The notes below the pieces were generated by a model that saw only the letters and a list, made by a program, of their open reading frames with translations, ran no database searches and was not told where the DNA came from. DNA of 64,000 nt, taken from Edaphochlamys debaryana (Eukaryota > Chlorophyta > Chlorophyceae > Chlamydomonadales). The stretch lies in the NCBI GenBank assembly GCA_016858145.1, contig JAEHOE010000035.1, positions 186,001 through 250,000 of the forward strand, given 5' to 3'. The position numbers were made by a program, and so were the translations under genes. Shown one piece after another: positions 12,268-23,117 of the stretch (positions within the stretch are counted from its first letter, which is position 1; every line of letters starts with the position of its first letter).

Positions 12268-15200
12268 CTAAGTGCAGGGTATCAAACGCTGCCTGCCCCG
12301 TTCCCGTATTTCACGCCAGCTCCCGTGACAGTCAACAGTCAAGCGGAGTCTGCAAAGCCTTAGACACGTATAGACCTGACCGTTCCATTTCCCACCTCCT
12401 ACCTTCCTTGATGCAGCGGCCCCCACGTCGTCTAGGTCCTCAACATTGTCCGGTCGCCCTGGGTCGCCCACTTCACACATACTGAGCAGGTATGCCTCAC
12501 GTCCGCACCCTCACCCACCCGCGCCGCTTCTCCCTCGCCTGGCGCGTCCTACACTCTACGCCCCCCACACACAACCACACACCGCCCCTGTCCGCCCCAC
12601 GTCCTCCTGTAACCATCGCATCCTCAGATCCTCTCCGCCCCTCGGCCGCTTCCCGGCCAAGGCCGCCACGCGCCTTCCGGCATGCCCATGAGCTAACGCA
12701 TGCGGCAGGGTCAGACAGTTCCCCCTTCAGTCCTCCCTACTCCCCACATACGACCGTAGCTTGACCGAAGCCTCCCCTGCCTTCCCCTCCCCAGCCCTTC
12801 CTGCGCGTTCTCCTCCCGCCCTCACACCTCCTGCCCCGGCCCCGCCGTCCGCTCCCCTCACACCTCCTGCCTCTCCCCCGCCCCCGCCCCACTTACCCCC
12901 GCCCCCGCCCTCCCTGCCCGCTCCGCCTCCCGCTCCTCCGCCCGCGCCAGGGCCGCCGCTATGGCCATGTAGGCCCCCGCGGAGGCCAGTCCCGCGGTGG
13001 CCGCCCCCGCTGCCACGGAGTAGAGGACCAGGTGGGGGTCGAACAGGGAGGTGACGGTGAACCTGGGGGGAGGGTGGGGGGTGGGTGGGGGGCAGGGTGG
13101 GGGGCAGGGCGGGCGTTAGGGCTCAGGTGGGGGCACGGCAGGGCTCGTGTGTGGGGCGGGGGCGGTTGAGGGCCGCTGCTGGGCGTACGGCCCAGCGTAG
13201 CGTAGCGTGGCATGGGCGCAGGGCGGGCCGCACAGCCGGCGCACCCTGACCCTTGAGTTGCACCGCTCCCTTGGGCCTTGCGCAGCCCTGCCCCTCCCCT
13301 CCCCTCCCGCGAGTCCCGCCCCGAGGCCAATGTGCACGCGGCCATGCACCACAGTAAGGGTGTGGTGACCTCCTCCGCCAGGCCTGATCTGGCGACTACC
13401 AGTAAGGCATAGTGCGGTTATTGGGATGGACTACCCATACCCTCCTGTCCCCTCCCCTGACGCACCACAGTGATGCCCCCGCCAGGGGCAGCAGCAGCAC
13501 CGCCCAGCGGGCCGCCGCCGCCGCACTCAGCGGCTTGCGGGGCGCCGCCGCCCTGCCCCTGCCGCCGCCGCCGCTAGCGCCGCCCTCGGGCTCCAGCAGC
13601 CGCGTCCGCATGTCCGACTTGCTCTCGCCGTAGTGCCGTACATGGTCCGCGAACTTCACCCGCCGTACGCCCGGCGATAGGCTGTTGCTGCCCGAGCTTG
13701 CCGTACCGTTACCGTTGTTACCGTTGCCTCCGCAGGCGGCGTCGGCGGCTGACGCCGGCGCTGGCTCCGTCAGCGGCGACGCTGGAGGCTCGGCAGCCAC
13801 CTCGGCGGCCCGCCCCAGCAGCGCCGCCGCAACATCCGTACGGCCGCTGCCGTAGTCGTACGGCACGGGCTCCGGCGGCGTGTACGGCATCACGTGGTGC
13901 GGCTCGGGGTAGGGCAGGTACGGATCGTCCGGGCAGCCGGTCCAGCTCTTGTGCATGCCTCCGTGGTACGGCCGGGCGCCCACGGCGCTGGCGGGCACCG
14001 CGGCTGCAGTGCTTGCCGTACGGGCCGCACCGGCCGTACGGAATGCCGTATCGCCAGCGTAGGCACCGGCCGGTAGGGTCTCGAACTCGGACCCGAAAGC
14101 TGCGCTCACAGGCTTCGCCAAGGGCTCCCTAGCGGGTCCGGAGCCCTTCCCGCCGTTGTCGACTCCCTCCATGGGCCACTGGCGCCGGCGGTCGGCGCTC
14201 TGTGCGCTGCTGTCCTCCCCAGCGGCGCCCCACGCGCCGCCGCCGCCGCCGCGGCCGCCAGGCACGCCGCCAGTGGCGCCGCCGAGGCCGAAGCCTCCGC
14301 CGTCGCCGCCAACCACGTGGGTGGGCTTGCGGGGCACGATCGGGATGCCAGGCCGCGTGATTCCGCCGCCGCCGCCAGCCCCTACGCCTCCGTCGCCGCC
14401 GCCGCCGCCGCCAGAGCCGGCGGTTTCCAGCTCGCTGACGCCCACCGTGCGGTAGCCTCGGAACGAGTCGGGCGTTACGGTGGATTGCAGCGTCTCGTAC
14501 AGCCATCCCGGGCCGCCGCCGCCGCCGCCGCCGCCGCTTCCGACACCGCTTCCGACACCGGCGGCGCCGCCAGTGCCGCTGTCAGTGGCGGCGGCGGCCA
14601 CGGCGGCGGCGATGGAACCGACGGGCGCGGCGGCAGCCGCTGGCGGCACCGCCGAGGGTCCGGCGGCGGCGGCGGCGGCGGCTGGGTTTGGCGGCTGGCG
14701 GGGGGAGGTGCCGAGGGCGCTGAGGCCGGGGCGGCCGCTGGGTGGGGTGCGGGCGGGTGTGGAGGTGCCGCTGGACACCCTCAGCAGAGCCTCGTCCTCC
14801 TGCGGTGGGGGCACGGGAAAGGGCGGGATGGCGGGATCGGCTAGGTTTGGGTGCGCGGGCAAGTTTGGCATTGGGGTGCACTCTGTGGGGCAATCAGCTG
14901 CGGAGAGAGACATGACGGCCTGCCTTTATGGTCCCCACCTGGAACGCGTCCTGCGCAGCCGCTGCGTCTCTCCAGTCCGCCTGCCCGCCCGCAGCCCCGG
15001 CCGCCGCCACCTCCCGCAGCATCGCACGCAGAGACGGTGGCGGTGGCGGCGGGAGCGACGGCGGTGTCACGCCCATCTCAGCCGCTGCCGCCGCCGTCAG
15101 CGGCGCGCCGCCGCCACTGCCGCCGCCGCTGAGGCTGCTGCCGCCAGTCGGCGGCGGAGTCTTGCCGCCGCCGCTACCAGCAGGCCTGCTCGCGTCGGCG

Positions 15201-15970
15201 GGCCCCGCCGGCGCCGCCTCCCGCCGCGTCAGCATGGCGACGGCGCCGTCGTCCAGGGACGGCGCCCCGCCGCCGCCGCCGCCGCTGCCGTCGCCGCCGG
15301 GTCCCGCGACGGGCTTGGCCGGGCCAGCCGCCGGCGCTGCGGTCAGGGAGGAGACCTCACGCGTCGCTGCCTCGCCGCCGCTTGCAGCTGTTGTTCCGAA
15401 ATGCTGGGGCGCGGGCGGGGGCTTAGGCGCGGCCGCAGTAGGCTGGGGGGGGGCGATGACAGGGGGACCGGGTGTCGACGGCCAGCTCGCCCGCTTTGCC
15501 ACGCAAGCTAGTAATCAAAGCCAAGACGCCCCTCTGTGAGCGTAGCCCCGGAACGCTTGCTGCGCGCAGCCTGGGCGCACCTGCGGTCCAGTCGGCAGCG
15601 CCGGCGTCCAGAGGCTGCGGCCCGGCTGTCCCCCGGTCGCTGCCATGCGGTGCTGCCAGCGGGCGAGGGCCGTGCGGGCGCCGGCCTGCTCGCGAAGGTT
15701 GCGCAGCTGCGTCAAAGGGGGTCCAGCGTGGCGGCCCGCGGGTCGTGTGTGCCGGAAGCTCGCGCTCTTGACTCGGTGTCGCGCTGTATAGCGCTGGTGG
15801 AAGAGGATGTAGCGCAAGCTGTGTGTTTTTGTGGCTCTGCGCTTGTGAGCGCGGCGGGGCGGTGTGTTGCATGCGCGCTCCCCGCAAGGTCGACGGCGAG
15901 GCTTGGTGCCTGACAACACCTGCTTGACAACCTCAGACTGAAGCGACTCATTTGCGACCTCATCAAGCAT
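12268..15970 (-). CDS. unrecognised low-complexity protein with two C-terminal membrane helices
   Basis: I do not recognise this gene. Exons 15970-15581, 15442-14939, 14799-13466, 13062-12862 and 12481-12268 join in phase and give about 880 aa. The first 720 residues are mostly Ala, Gly, Pro and Ser tracts with small conserved-looking islands (LYETLQSTVTPDSFRGYRTV; RRVKFADHVRHYGESKSD). Two hydrophobic helices follow, about 725-743 (RWAVLLLPLAGASLW) and 753-782 (LVLYSVAAGAATAG...), separated by a short loop, then an Ala/Arg/Glu-rich segment and an acidic tail (DNVEDLDD). This suggests a membrane hairpin with a large disordered cytosolic N terminus. The last intron is the weakest call: without it the frame stops at 12858. 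Start is 107 bp from the divergent GCK gene. Confidence 0.55.
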
Positions 15971-16077
15971 AGCGCACTCCGACCCGAAGCATCACATCCA
16001 CGCTTCCATCAGTCGCGCGCACGCCGCAGCGCCCCTTGGCCCACACCTGCATTTCCTTTGCATAATAGTTCAATAGC
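15971..16077. promoter_or_regulatory. shared divergent promoter, 107 bp
   Basis: Only 107 bp separate the start codons of the minus-strand membrane protein gene and the plus-strand GCK gene, so 5' UTRs and promoters of both must overlap here. No clear TATA box is visible. Confidence 0.5.
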
Positions 16078-17964
16078 ATGACCTCTGCAGAAGAGGAGCG
16101 GGCGAAGGCCCAAGCCAATGCGGATGCCAAGCCGACCGCCGAGCCAGCCGCTGCCGCTGGCAAGGACGAGGAGGAGGAGGACGAGGAGGAGTGCGGGTGG
16201 TGCAAGTGGATGAAGGCAGGGGGCTGCAAGGAGCCGTTCCAGGTGGGGCGCACCACGCGGCGTGGGATGGGGTGGGGCGGCGTGGCGTGACCACGTGAGA
16301 CCTCCAAAACATTCTTCCGGTGCGGTGGAACGCGGCGGCGGCCGAGGGATGGAGGTTCCCCTAGCATCACAAACCTGGCCAAAACCTCCAGGGCATAAGG
16401 GGAGTCCAAGCGGCAGCACAGGTCAGGAGAGGGCTGCGCGTGGGCCGTCCCTGCCCAGACGGCCGCTGCTTAGCACCACGAACAATGCGGCCATGGCGGC
16501 TTGCGGGGCAGGAACTGCTGTGCGCGTCATTGTGATGGAGGGGGTGGGGCGGTGTGGGGTGCTGACTGTGAGGGGTGTGTGCTAAGCGGGCTGGGGGGGG
16601 GGGGACACGGTGCGTGGGGGGAAGGGACTTAACAGGTTCGGCGCACATGGGTCCTTGATGGTGACCCTTGCCGTGTTGTTGGGTTGGGTACGTCTGATAA
16701 GGTGCTCCGTTCGAGTATTACGCACAGTCTCATAGCAGGCAGTCGGCGACCGTATCCCCATGGCCCTTTGCCCTTTACATGACTAAGTCACCTGACCGCA
16801 TATGCACCCCGCAGGTGTGGCTGGACTGCGTTGACGCGGTCAAGGCGGAGGGGCGCGAGGACGTGGAGAGCTGCTCGGCCATCATGGGGCCGCTGTGGGA
16901 GTGCATGGAGCGGAACAAGTGAGGGGAGGGGTGGGGGGCATGGGGGGAAGGGGGGAGAAGGGGGTGCCAAAGGGGTGGGAAGGGGTGGCAGCCGAGTGCA
17001 CGGAGCGGAACATGTGGGTGGGGGGGCCGGGGAAGGGGAACCGTGGGTTTGTCTAAGTTTAATGGGGGGTGGGCCGTGGCGGTGGGAAACCGTGGCTTTG
17101 TTCTTATGGGCTGTCGTGGATTGTCGTGTGGGGGTATGGGCTCCAGAGAAGCGCCAGAGCAGTACAGCTTAAGAAGAGACATACTACCCAGGAGTCCAGT
17201 AGGAGGGTTCCTGTGGGATTGCATGGAGAGGAAGAAGTGGGTGGGGTAGGGGGTGGGCCGTGGGGGTTGGGGGCCGTGGGGGCGGGGGCCGTGGGGGCGA
17301 GGCGGTTGGTTTGTCCATGCTCAGCGGGATCGTGTCGCCCGAGAAGCGCCAGAGCAGCATAGCTTGCGACGAGACTATATACTATACATACTGCCGGTGT
17401 CACGGACTGTGGGGGCTGGACGGGATGGTAGAGCTGGGTGAAGGAGGGGGAGGGCGGGGAAGAGTGGTGCGCTTGGGGATGGGGAGGGGGGCAGGAGTGT
17501 GCAGTGGGAGGGGCGTGCATGGAGGGGCGGTGGTGGTGCGGGATGGCAGGGTGGTGAGCAAGTGATCGAGCTTTTTACTGAGGGGAGGGGAAGGGCGAGG
17601 GGTGAATGCATGGAGGAACACGATCGAAAGGGTCCCGGGGGCTGGGGACTGAGGGGAGGTTGGAGGGGTGAGGATGCCTGGGAGCACATGCTAGGCTGAT
17701 GTGTGGCGTCGCCAGCCGGTCCCCGCGCGGGCCGCGTCATCGCCCTGACCTCCGCCTCATACCCTTCCCCTGCATTTCCCGCCTCACCTCAGGGAGTACT
17801 ACGCCCCCCAGCTGAGCTCGCTAGCGGACAAGAAGCGGTCCAAAGAGGAGGGCGAGGAGGGGGCGGCGGAGGGGGAGGGGCAGGGGGGGCAGGGGGGGCA
17901 AGAGGGGGCGGCGGGGAGTGGCGAGGGGCAAGCGGCGGCGCCAGCGGCGGCTGGGGGGAAATGA
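16078..17964 (+). CDS. GCK-domain protein
   Basis: Small protein of 146 aa from three exons, 16078-16242, 16815-16918 and 17793-17964. Residues about 39-95 form a GCK domain: CGWCKWMKAGGCKEPFQVW, then LDCVDAVKAEGREDVESCS, then LWECMERNKEYYAPQL. The spaced cysteines resemble paired CX9C-like helical hairpins stabilised by disulfides; the function of GCK domains is not established. The N terminus is Ala/Glu-rich with an EEEEDEEE block, and the tail is a Gly/Gln/Ala-rich stretch without structure. There is no obvious targeting peptide. Intron 2 (874 nt) carries decayed copies of the exon 2 end. A TGTAA signal follows at 18135-18139. Confidence 0.85.
16996..17622 (+). repeat. decayed copies of the exon 2 end inside GCK intron 2
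   Basis: The end of exon 2 plus donor (tgcatggagcggaacaag, gtgagg) recurs in mutated form at 16996-17017 and 17216-17243, and more faintly near 17605. A separate 17-bp word, gagaagcgccagagcag, occurs at 17146-17162 and 17341-17357 with related flanks. The intron has therefore grown by local duplication. Confidence 0.6.
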
Positions 17965-18134
17965 GGGGTCGCACGGGGCGGGGGGGTGGGGGAGGGTGGG
18001 CAAGCAGGGGCAGCTGGGGATGATGGGTTGATAGGTGGAGGAGATGAAGGGCCGCTGATGTGGTCTATATAGCACTATTTACCCGGGAGCCGTGTTTCCT
18101 GGCCGGAGGACTGGCATGAGGCTTCAGGGCGCTG

Positions 18135-18139
18135 TGTAA
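18135..18139 (+). promoter_or_regulatory. poly(A) signal TGTAA of the GCK gene
   Basis: TGTAA 171 nt after the GCK stop codon. Confidence 0.55.
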
Positions 18140-18204
18140 CGCGCAGTCGTTCTGTCTGCGAGCCATCAGAAGTTCAGAACCAGTGCTGGTATCTTCCGTC
18201 AGGA

Positions 18205-18770
18205 CCTTCTGGCTGACAGCCAGAAATCCCCTCTGGGAGCCCCGAAACCTTCTGGCCATGGAGCCAGAAAGACCTCTCCAAAGGCTTGAAACCTTCTGGC
18301 CATGGGCCTCCCGTTGGAAAGTGTTCCCTGGAGCACGCACTCTTGCTTCTCAGCCGTTCCAACAGTCGGGGCGTATGCCCATGCGGCGGGCTAGCCCTGC
18401 CCACGGCGTCCCGTTGAAAGTGTTCCCTGGAGCACGCACTCTTGCTTCTCAGCCGCTCCAACAGCCGGGGCGTATGCCCATGCGGCCGGCTAGCCCTGCC
18501 CACGGCGTCCCGTTGAAAGTGTTCCCCGGCGCACGCAGTCTTGCTTCTCAGCCGCTCCAACAGCCGGGGCGTATGCCCATGCGGCCGGCTAGCCCTGCCC
18601 ACGGCGTCCCGTTGAAAGTGTTCCCCGGTGCACACCCCTTTGGCTTCACCCGCCCACAGGCCCCAGCCACGGCCATCCAGAAAGGCAGCCCCCGCAGGGC
18701 CGAAACCTTCTGGCCATGGAGCCAGAAGACGCCCTCCCGAGGCCCAAATTCTTCTGGTTGATAGCCAGAC
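18205..18770. repeat. family of short TTCTGGC...GCCAGAA inverted repeats
   Basis: Short hairpin-forming units recur around the tandem array: near 18207 (ttctggctgacagccagaa, stem of 8 bp), near 18249 and near 18707 (ttctggccatggagccagaa, stem of 7 bp), a half unit near 18292 and a diverged one near 18751 (ttctggttgatagccaga). Confidence 0.65.
18321..18636. repeat. 99-bp tandem repeat, three full copies plus a partial
   Basis: Copies begin at 18321, 18420 and 18519, with a fourth truncated copy from 18618. Each starts gtgttccc(t/c)gg(a/c)gcacgc and ends near cacggcgtcccgttgaaa. Copies differ at only a few positions, so the array is young. No gene is needed to explain it, though 99 bp keeps frame. 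Confidence 0.9.
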
Positions 18771-18811
18771 CTCCGGCCGATCCAAGGGTGGCTGTGCCAG
18801 CAGGAAAAAGG

Positions 18812-18914
18812 AACAAGGGTGTCTGTCCTCCTCAGGACAGGGAAAAGGGCTGAGCCCCAAACCCCGCGAGGCCGGGCAGCACTGGGGCCGCGCAATCAAG
18901 CACTACGCCCCACA
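18812..18914. repeat. about 100-bp direct repeat, copy 1
   Basis: Nearly identical to 19485-19589, from aacaagggtgtctgtc through gcaatcaagcactacgc; copy 2 has one extra c. The two copies enclose about 570 bp of unrelated sequence in the same orientation. Confidence 0.85.
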
Positions 18915-19484
18915 GCACACGGACTAGTCAACCCACGCCGCCATAAGTTAAGGGCCTTCGCAACCCCGGGTGTTGACACGTTTGGTGTACACAACGCGTT
19001 TGAAGCTGACACCATTGGGGCGGGCAAGTGGTGCATTTGATAGGTAGCAGGATATTGAACCCCAGGGCTTCGGCGTAGGGGTGCAGGCCGCAAGGGTGGG
19101 CCGGTCAACTTATGGCCATGAGTGAGGGGTAAAGGGTGACGGTAGGAGCGAGTTGAGCAGGGATGCGCAGCGGGAAGCGGAAGCGTTTTGAAGACGGTGC
19201 GGAAGCGTGACGGGAGACAGGAGAGCTCGGGTTCAGGTGTGGGGCTTGAGTTGGGGATTCGGGTGCGTGGGAAGACAAGGGCAGGTGGGCAAGGCCCAGC
19301 GAGGCCCGGGCGGTTCCAGGCAAGAGTGCAACGGTACGGGACGATCAGGGTTGGCTTGCCCCTATCCGGGCCTTGTAGGCCGGGAGGGGTCGGAAGTAGT
19401 TGTGCCGGTAGGTTCCTAACGCCATCTGTCAGACTGGAAGGGATGCTGAAGCCCCGAACCAACGGGGAGTGGCACTCAATCAAC

Positions 19485-19589
19485 AACAAGGGTGTCTGTC
19501 CCTCCTCAGGACAGGGAAAAGGGCTGAGCCCCAAACCCCGCGAGGCCGGGCAGCACTGGGGCCGCGCAATCAAGCACTACGCGCCCCAC
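19485..19589. repeat. about 100-bp direct repeat, copy 2
   Basis: Partner of 18812-18914. The core aaaagggctgagcccc also appears inverted near 20740-20757, which points to a dispersed repeat family. Confidence 0.85.
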
Positions 19590-19612
19590 ACGCATGTTTA
19601 TGTGTGACACAG

Positions 19613-19650
<38 letters not shown>
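19613..19650. repeat. (GCAC)n microsatellite
   Basis: About 9.5 uninterrupted copies of gcac directly after direct-repeat copy 2. Confidence 0.95.
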
Positions 19651-19730
19651 CGACACGGGGTAATCCCGGGGGGCTTCGCCGCCCTGCAAGAAAACGCCCG
19701 AAGGTCGGCAATCAATAAAAAGGGGGAGCA

Positions 19731-19760
19731 AAGCCCGGACTGCTGCGCAGCTCAGTGGTT
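19731..19760. repeat. 30-bp dispersed repeat, copy 1
   Basis: Thirty bases, starting aagcccggactgctgcgcag, are identical to 39816-39845. Flanks are unrelated. Confidence 0.8.
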
Positions 19761-20386
19761 CTTAGCAGGATAGCGGTACATGAGACGTGCAAAGGTGACG
19801 GAAGCTGGCTCGAGGCCAGGCCAGGCGGGACTGGAGACGATAGCGGGACAAGGGAGCGTGCAGCTGAGGCTGGAGCCGTTGTGCTGCAGGCAAAGGGCTG
19901 TGCCGGTGTGCTGGCAGGGCAGGCGGGCAGGCAGGGGACTGAAAGTAGACTGGTTGGAGATAAGGACGCAGCGCAAGGCGCAGCTGATCCGCCCTCAAGA
20001 GTGGGGCCGCAGGCCCATGCAAGCGTGAGAGGCACAGGGGGCCAAGGGGGCAAAGTACCGGTGCAACCGTTGAGCAGGGGGCCCAATGTTCGAGTCTGGC
20101 TCCGTCTGGCTCCGTACAGCAATTGCTTGTGTCCGTGGAGCTAGGGAAAACAAGACTTGACCGGAAATGCAGGCCACAGCCCCTCACAAACAGGATCAGG
20201 ACCTAGGATCCAGATGCAAACAACTGCGAGCTAATGCAACAACCGTTGATTGATCCACATCCACAGCTCATCCGCCAAGACCCTGGTTGGGGAATGCGCG
20301 CACGAGCGGAGAGTGCAACCAATAGGTGATGCCTTATTCATTTTTGATATTGGCAGGGCCCTCATCTCGTCATGAGGCCTACGACC

Positions 20387-20521
20387 TTAGTTCCCGCGGA
20401 ACGCTGCCGCAGTGCAGCAGCACAGCGCGGCCGAACCCAGCATGCCGATGGCCACAGCCGCGCCGTGCACCGTGAGCCCCTCCTTCACGAGCTTGCCGTG
20501 GATCTCGGCGGCGCCACACAT
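20387..20521 (-). CDS. possible small membrane protein or terminal exon
   Basis: An ORF of 44 codons from the Met at 20521 to a TAA stop at 20387. It encodes MCGAAEIHGKLVKEGLTVHG followed by one hydrophobic helix (AVAIGMLGSAALCCC) and a short polar tail. A good acceptor (caccatcag) sits at 20530-20528 just upstream, so this may instead be the last exon of a gene whose other exons I could not find. Synonymous positions are strongly GC-biased, as in real exons here. No family is recognised and no TGTAA signal is visible nearby. Confidence 0.35.
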   Translation of the reverse strand: MCGAAEIHGKLVKEGLTVHGAAVAIGMLGSAALCCCTAAAFRGN

Positions 20522-20874
20522 CGCCGCCTGATGGTGAATGTGTGAAAAGGCCCGACTGCGACTTGTCGCAGCAAGCCATGGCCTGCACATGTAAGGACAG
20601 TCTTTTCAGTCCTAGCTTTACTTTCGTTATCCCCATCGCTTGTGATTAAGAGCAGGGAAAATTTTATACGTTATCGACCACGCTCCAACATGCCGGCGAC
20701 ATGTCTGTCTGTTGCTAGCTAACCTTGCGCAGATGGGTGAGGGGCTCAGCCCTTTTCCGCCCCCATGGGGGCGCCCAGCGCTTGTCACGAAGGCGGCCTG
20801 TACACAAGACCGGGCAGCCAACAACCCTAACAGCCCAACCGCCTTGTCGCCGTGGCTGAACAGCAGCTTCGCTA

Positions 20875-20951
20875 AGGGGTGCCAAGTCCCCCGACATCCC
20901 TTGCCGCGGTCCGAGGGGTGCGCGTCCCCCGACACCCCTTGCCGCGGTCCG
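20875..20951. repeat. 39/38-bp tandem duplication
   Basis: Two adjacent units, 20875-20913 and 20914-20951, both beginning aggggtgc and ending cttgccgcggtccg. Confidence 0.85.
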
Positions 20952-22386
20952 ATCCGCAATCTGGTTACGGCCCCAAGCTACCAAGCACAAAGCAAGGCAT
21001 TGCAATCGGCACAAGAAGCCCAGCAACCTCCCACCTCGGACGCGGTGTCGCGGTTGTTCATTTTGCAGGATTTGGAGGACTGCGAGGGAGGGAGACGGAA
21101 ATGGTCCAAAGCCGGCCTCGCAAGCACAGCGCAGCCCACAGCTTGACGGCTCGGCTGGCTGGAGAACTTGGCGCTTCGTGGCAGAGCGCGCCGGGCCGTG
21201 TGCTGGATGAGCGTATGCAGCAAATCAGCGTCGCTTACCCGGAGGCGACGCTCCGTCGCAACAGGAGCCGCGCCGTGTGCTTGAGGTATGCGACAAGAGC
21301 GAGCGTAAAACCTGAGCTGGGGTTGAGGGCTGGTGCTGTTGTTGTGTGCGGATGCTACTTGCTATATATATATTGCAGCAGGCAGCCGCGCCGTGCGCTA
21401 TGAGGAACTCTTGCGCCAGTTGCCGTACGATGACGTCTTGTGCGCGCAGGCGTGGTGACTCTCCTTCCGCCATCTCGCAAACGAGGGCTGCCGAGGCTGC
21501 TGAATTGCCTTACTGGCTTCGGTAGGCCATACTGGCTTCGGACCCCTCGGCTGGGCCGGGCTCGCGCTTGCCCGGTGCACCCCCTCCCGGGCTGCATCCC
21601 ACAACTTCTCAAGTGTAGCTTACCTTAGGAGGCATCGAGCGTCGCGGAAGAGCCCCGATTGACGGAACGGACGTGTTCTCGGGCATGCGACTGGCATGCG
21701 CAGTCTGGCGCTTTCCCCGAGGGCCGGCCCTCGCCTGCCACAGCCTGTGCCTCCTTTACAACATCCTCAGCATATTGGGCGGGTCTAACCGCGCTGCGCA
21801 AGGGCGAGCTTGCCCAGGCGGGGTGTGCTGCATGTCGGGAATCGCTCGCGTTTGGGCTTGGGTCAAGCGCGTGGTCGGCCCCGCCCCACTGCTGATGCCC
21901 TGAGAAATGAGGAAGACTTCTGTCGTGAAAGATTGTCAAATGGTGCTGTACAGAGGGAGGAATCGGGCTACGAGTGAATCGGGGCTGTGAACACGCGCGA
22001 CGGGACGTCGCGGGACGAGCCCTCAGCCAACGGCTGGGTCACCAAGCAGCGGCTGAGCCACGGGGGGAGCCCAGGTCGGGAGACAGCGGAGATAGCGGGA
22101 CAGCGGGGTACTGTGTGTATGGCAGCGGAAGCGCAAGCGGGGACAGCGGAAGCGTAGCACACAAGGAAGGTAGCAGGACAGGAGACGGCAGGGCGGTAGA
22201 AGGGTGAGACCTGAGGAGGTATGAAGGGGGAAAGCGGGACGGAGACTGCGCAGGCAAGTGCGCCAGAAGCTGCCGCAAGTGCAGCTGCGCTTGGCTGAGC
22301 GGCGGCGGCCATGGAGGTATGGAATCCTCAAGCTGCACTCGGTGCGCAGATAGTCGTTGGGGGCTCTCGAGTGCACGTACAGCCGT
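20952..22386. other. gene-poor spacer
   Basis: No exon chain could be built on either strand. The segment contains short internal duplications (for example ggacagcggaagcg repeats near 22125-22155 and ggcttcggtaggcc/ggcttcggacc near 21515-21545). It ends at the likely 3' end of the proteasome gene. Confidence 0.4.
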
Positions 22387-22391
22387 TTACA
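22387..22391 (-). promoter_or_regulatory. poly(A) signal TGTAA of the proteasome alpha subunit gene
   Basis: TGTAA on the minus strand about 727 nt past the stop at 23118; no nearer copy was found. Confidence 0.45.
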
Positions 22392-23117
22392 CACCTTTGT
22401 CCTCAGGTCGTATCCACAATAGCAACCCCAGGTCCAACCTCAGGTCAGACCCCAGCATGCCGCTATACCCAGTTGCACATCCGCCCTGCGTCCCACAGTG
22501 CCCGAATGCGGGGCACCACCACCCTCCACGGTCCACGCCCTGTAGTTCCCCTATCTACCTCCCCTCCGTGCACATAAGGTTCAGGGACGATGCATCTGCA
22601 CCCCGCCCCCACCAGCATGCCTGCTGTACCCCCTGACCCCCCGAGAGAGCCCAAGCAACCGTATCGCCTGTCCGGCCCTGCCCGCCCGAGGGCCCTGTCC
22701 CACGCGGCCCTCGGCCACCACCCCAGCTTCCGGGCAGCTCCTCGCCCTCCTGCTGCCCCGTCGCTAACGAGAGCCCTGAGCCACGAAGATTCTCCGTGCA
22801 GCGTCTGACCCCGGCCTTGCCACGAGGCGGCGGTTTAGTCGTCCCTGGGAGCGGAGCGAGAGAAAGGGGGCAAATGGGGTCAGAGCACATACCCTGTCGA
22901 GAGTTTGATACTGTTCCTCGACTGTCGTCGGGTTTCCCGCAGCTCTCCACCAGGGCTCCCTCCCTCGGCTGCTGCTCCCCTATTCTTCCCCCCCCCACAC
23001 ACATGTCGCTGTCCTCCAGGACCCCATCGCCCCGCCCCCGCCCCCCCTCCTGTCCTCCCCCTCCTGTCAGGTCAGCCCCCCCCCTCGTAAGCCCCCACAC
23101 CACCCTTCCGCCCCCCC

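Noticed and set aside
14894..14932. Separate start codon at 14913 (MSLSAAD) for a second gene
   Set aside because: The better model splices 14939 to 14799 in phase 0 with a strong pyrimidine-rich acceptor, making 14938-14800 an intron of one gene.
18321..18636. CRISPR-like array
   Set aside because: Units are tandem 99-bp copies without unique spacers, in a eukaryotic genome.
20088..20115. gttcgagtc resembling a tRNA B box
   Set aside because: No pairing T stem, anticodon arm or acceptor stem could be formed around it.
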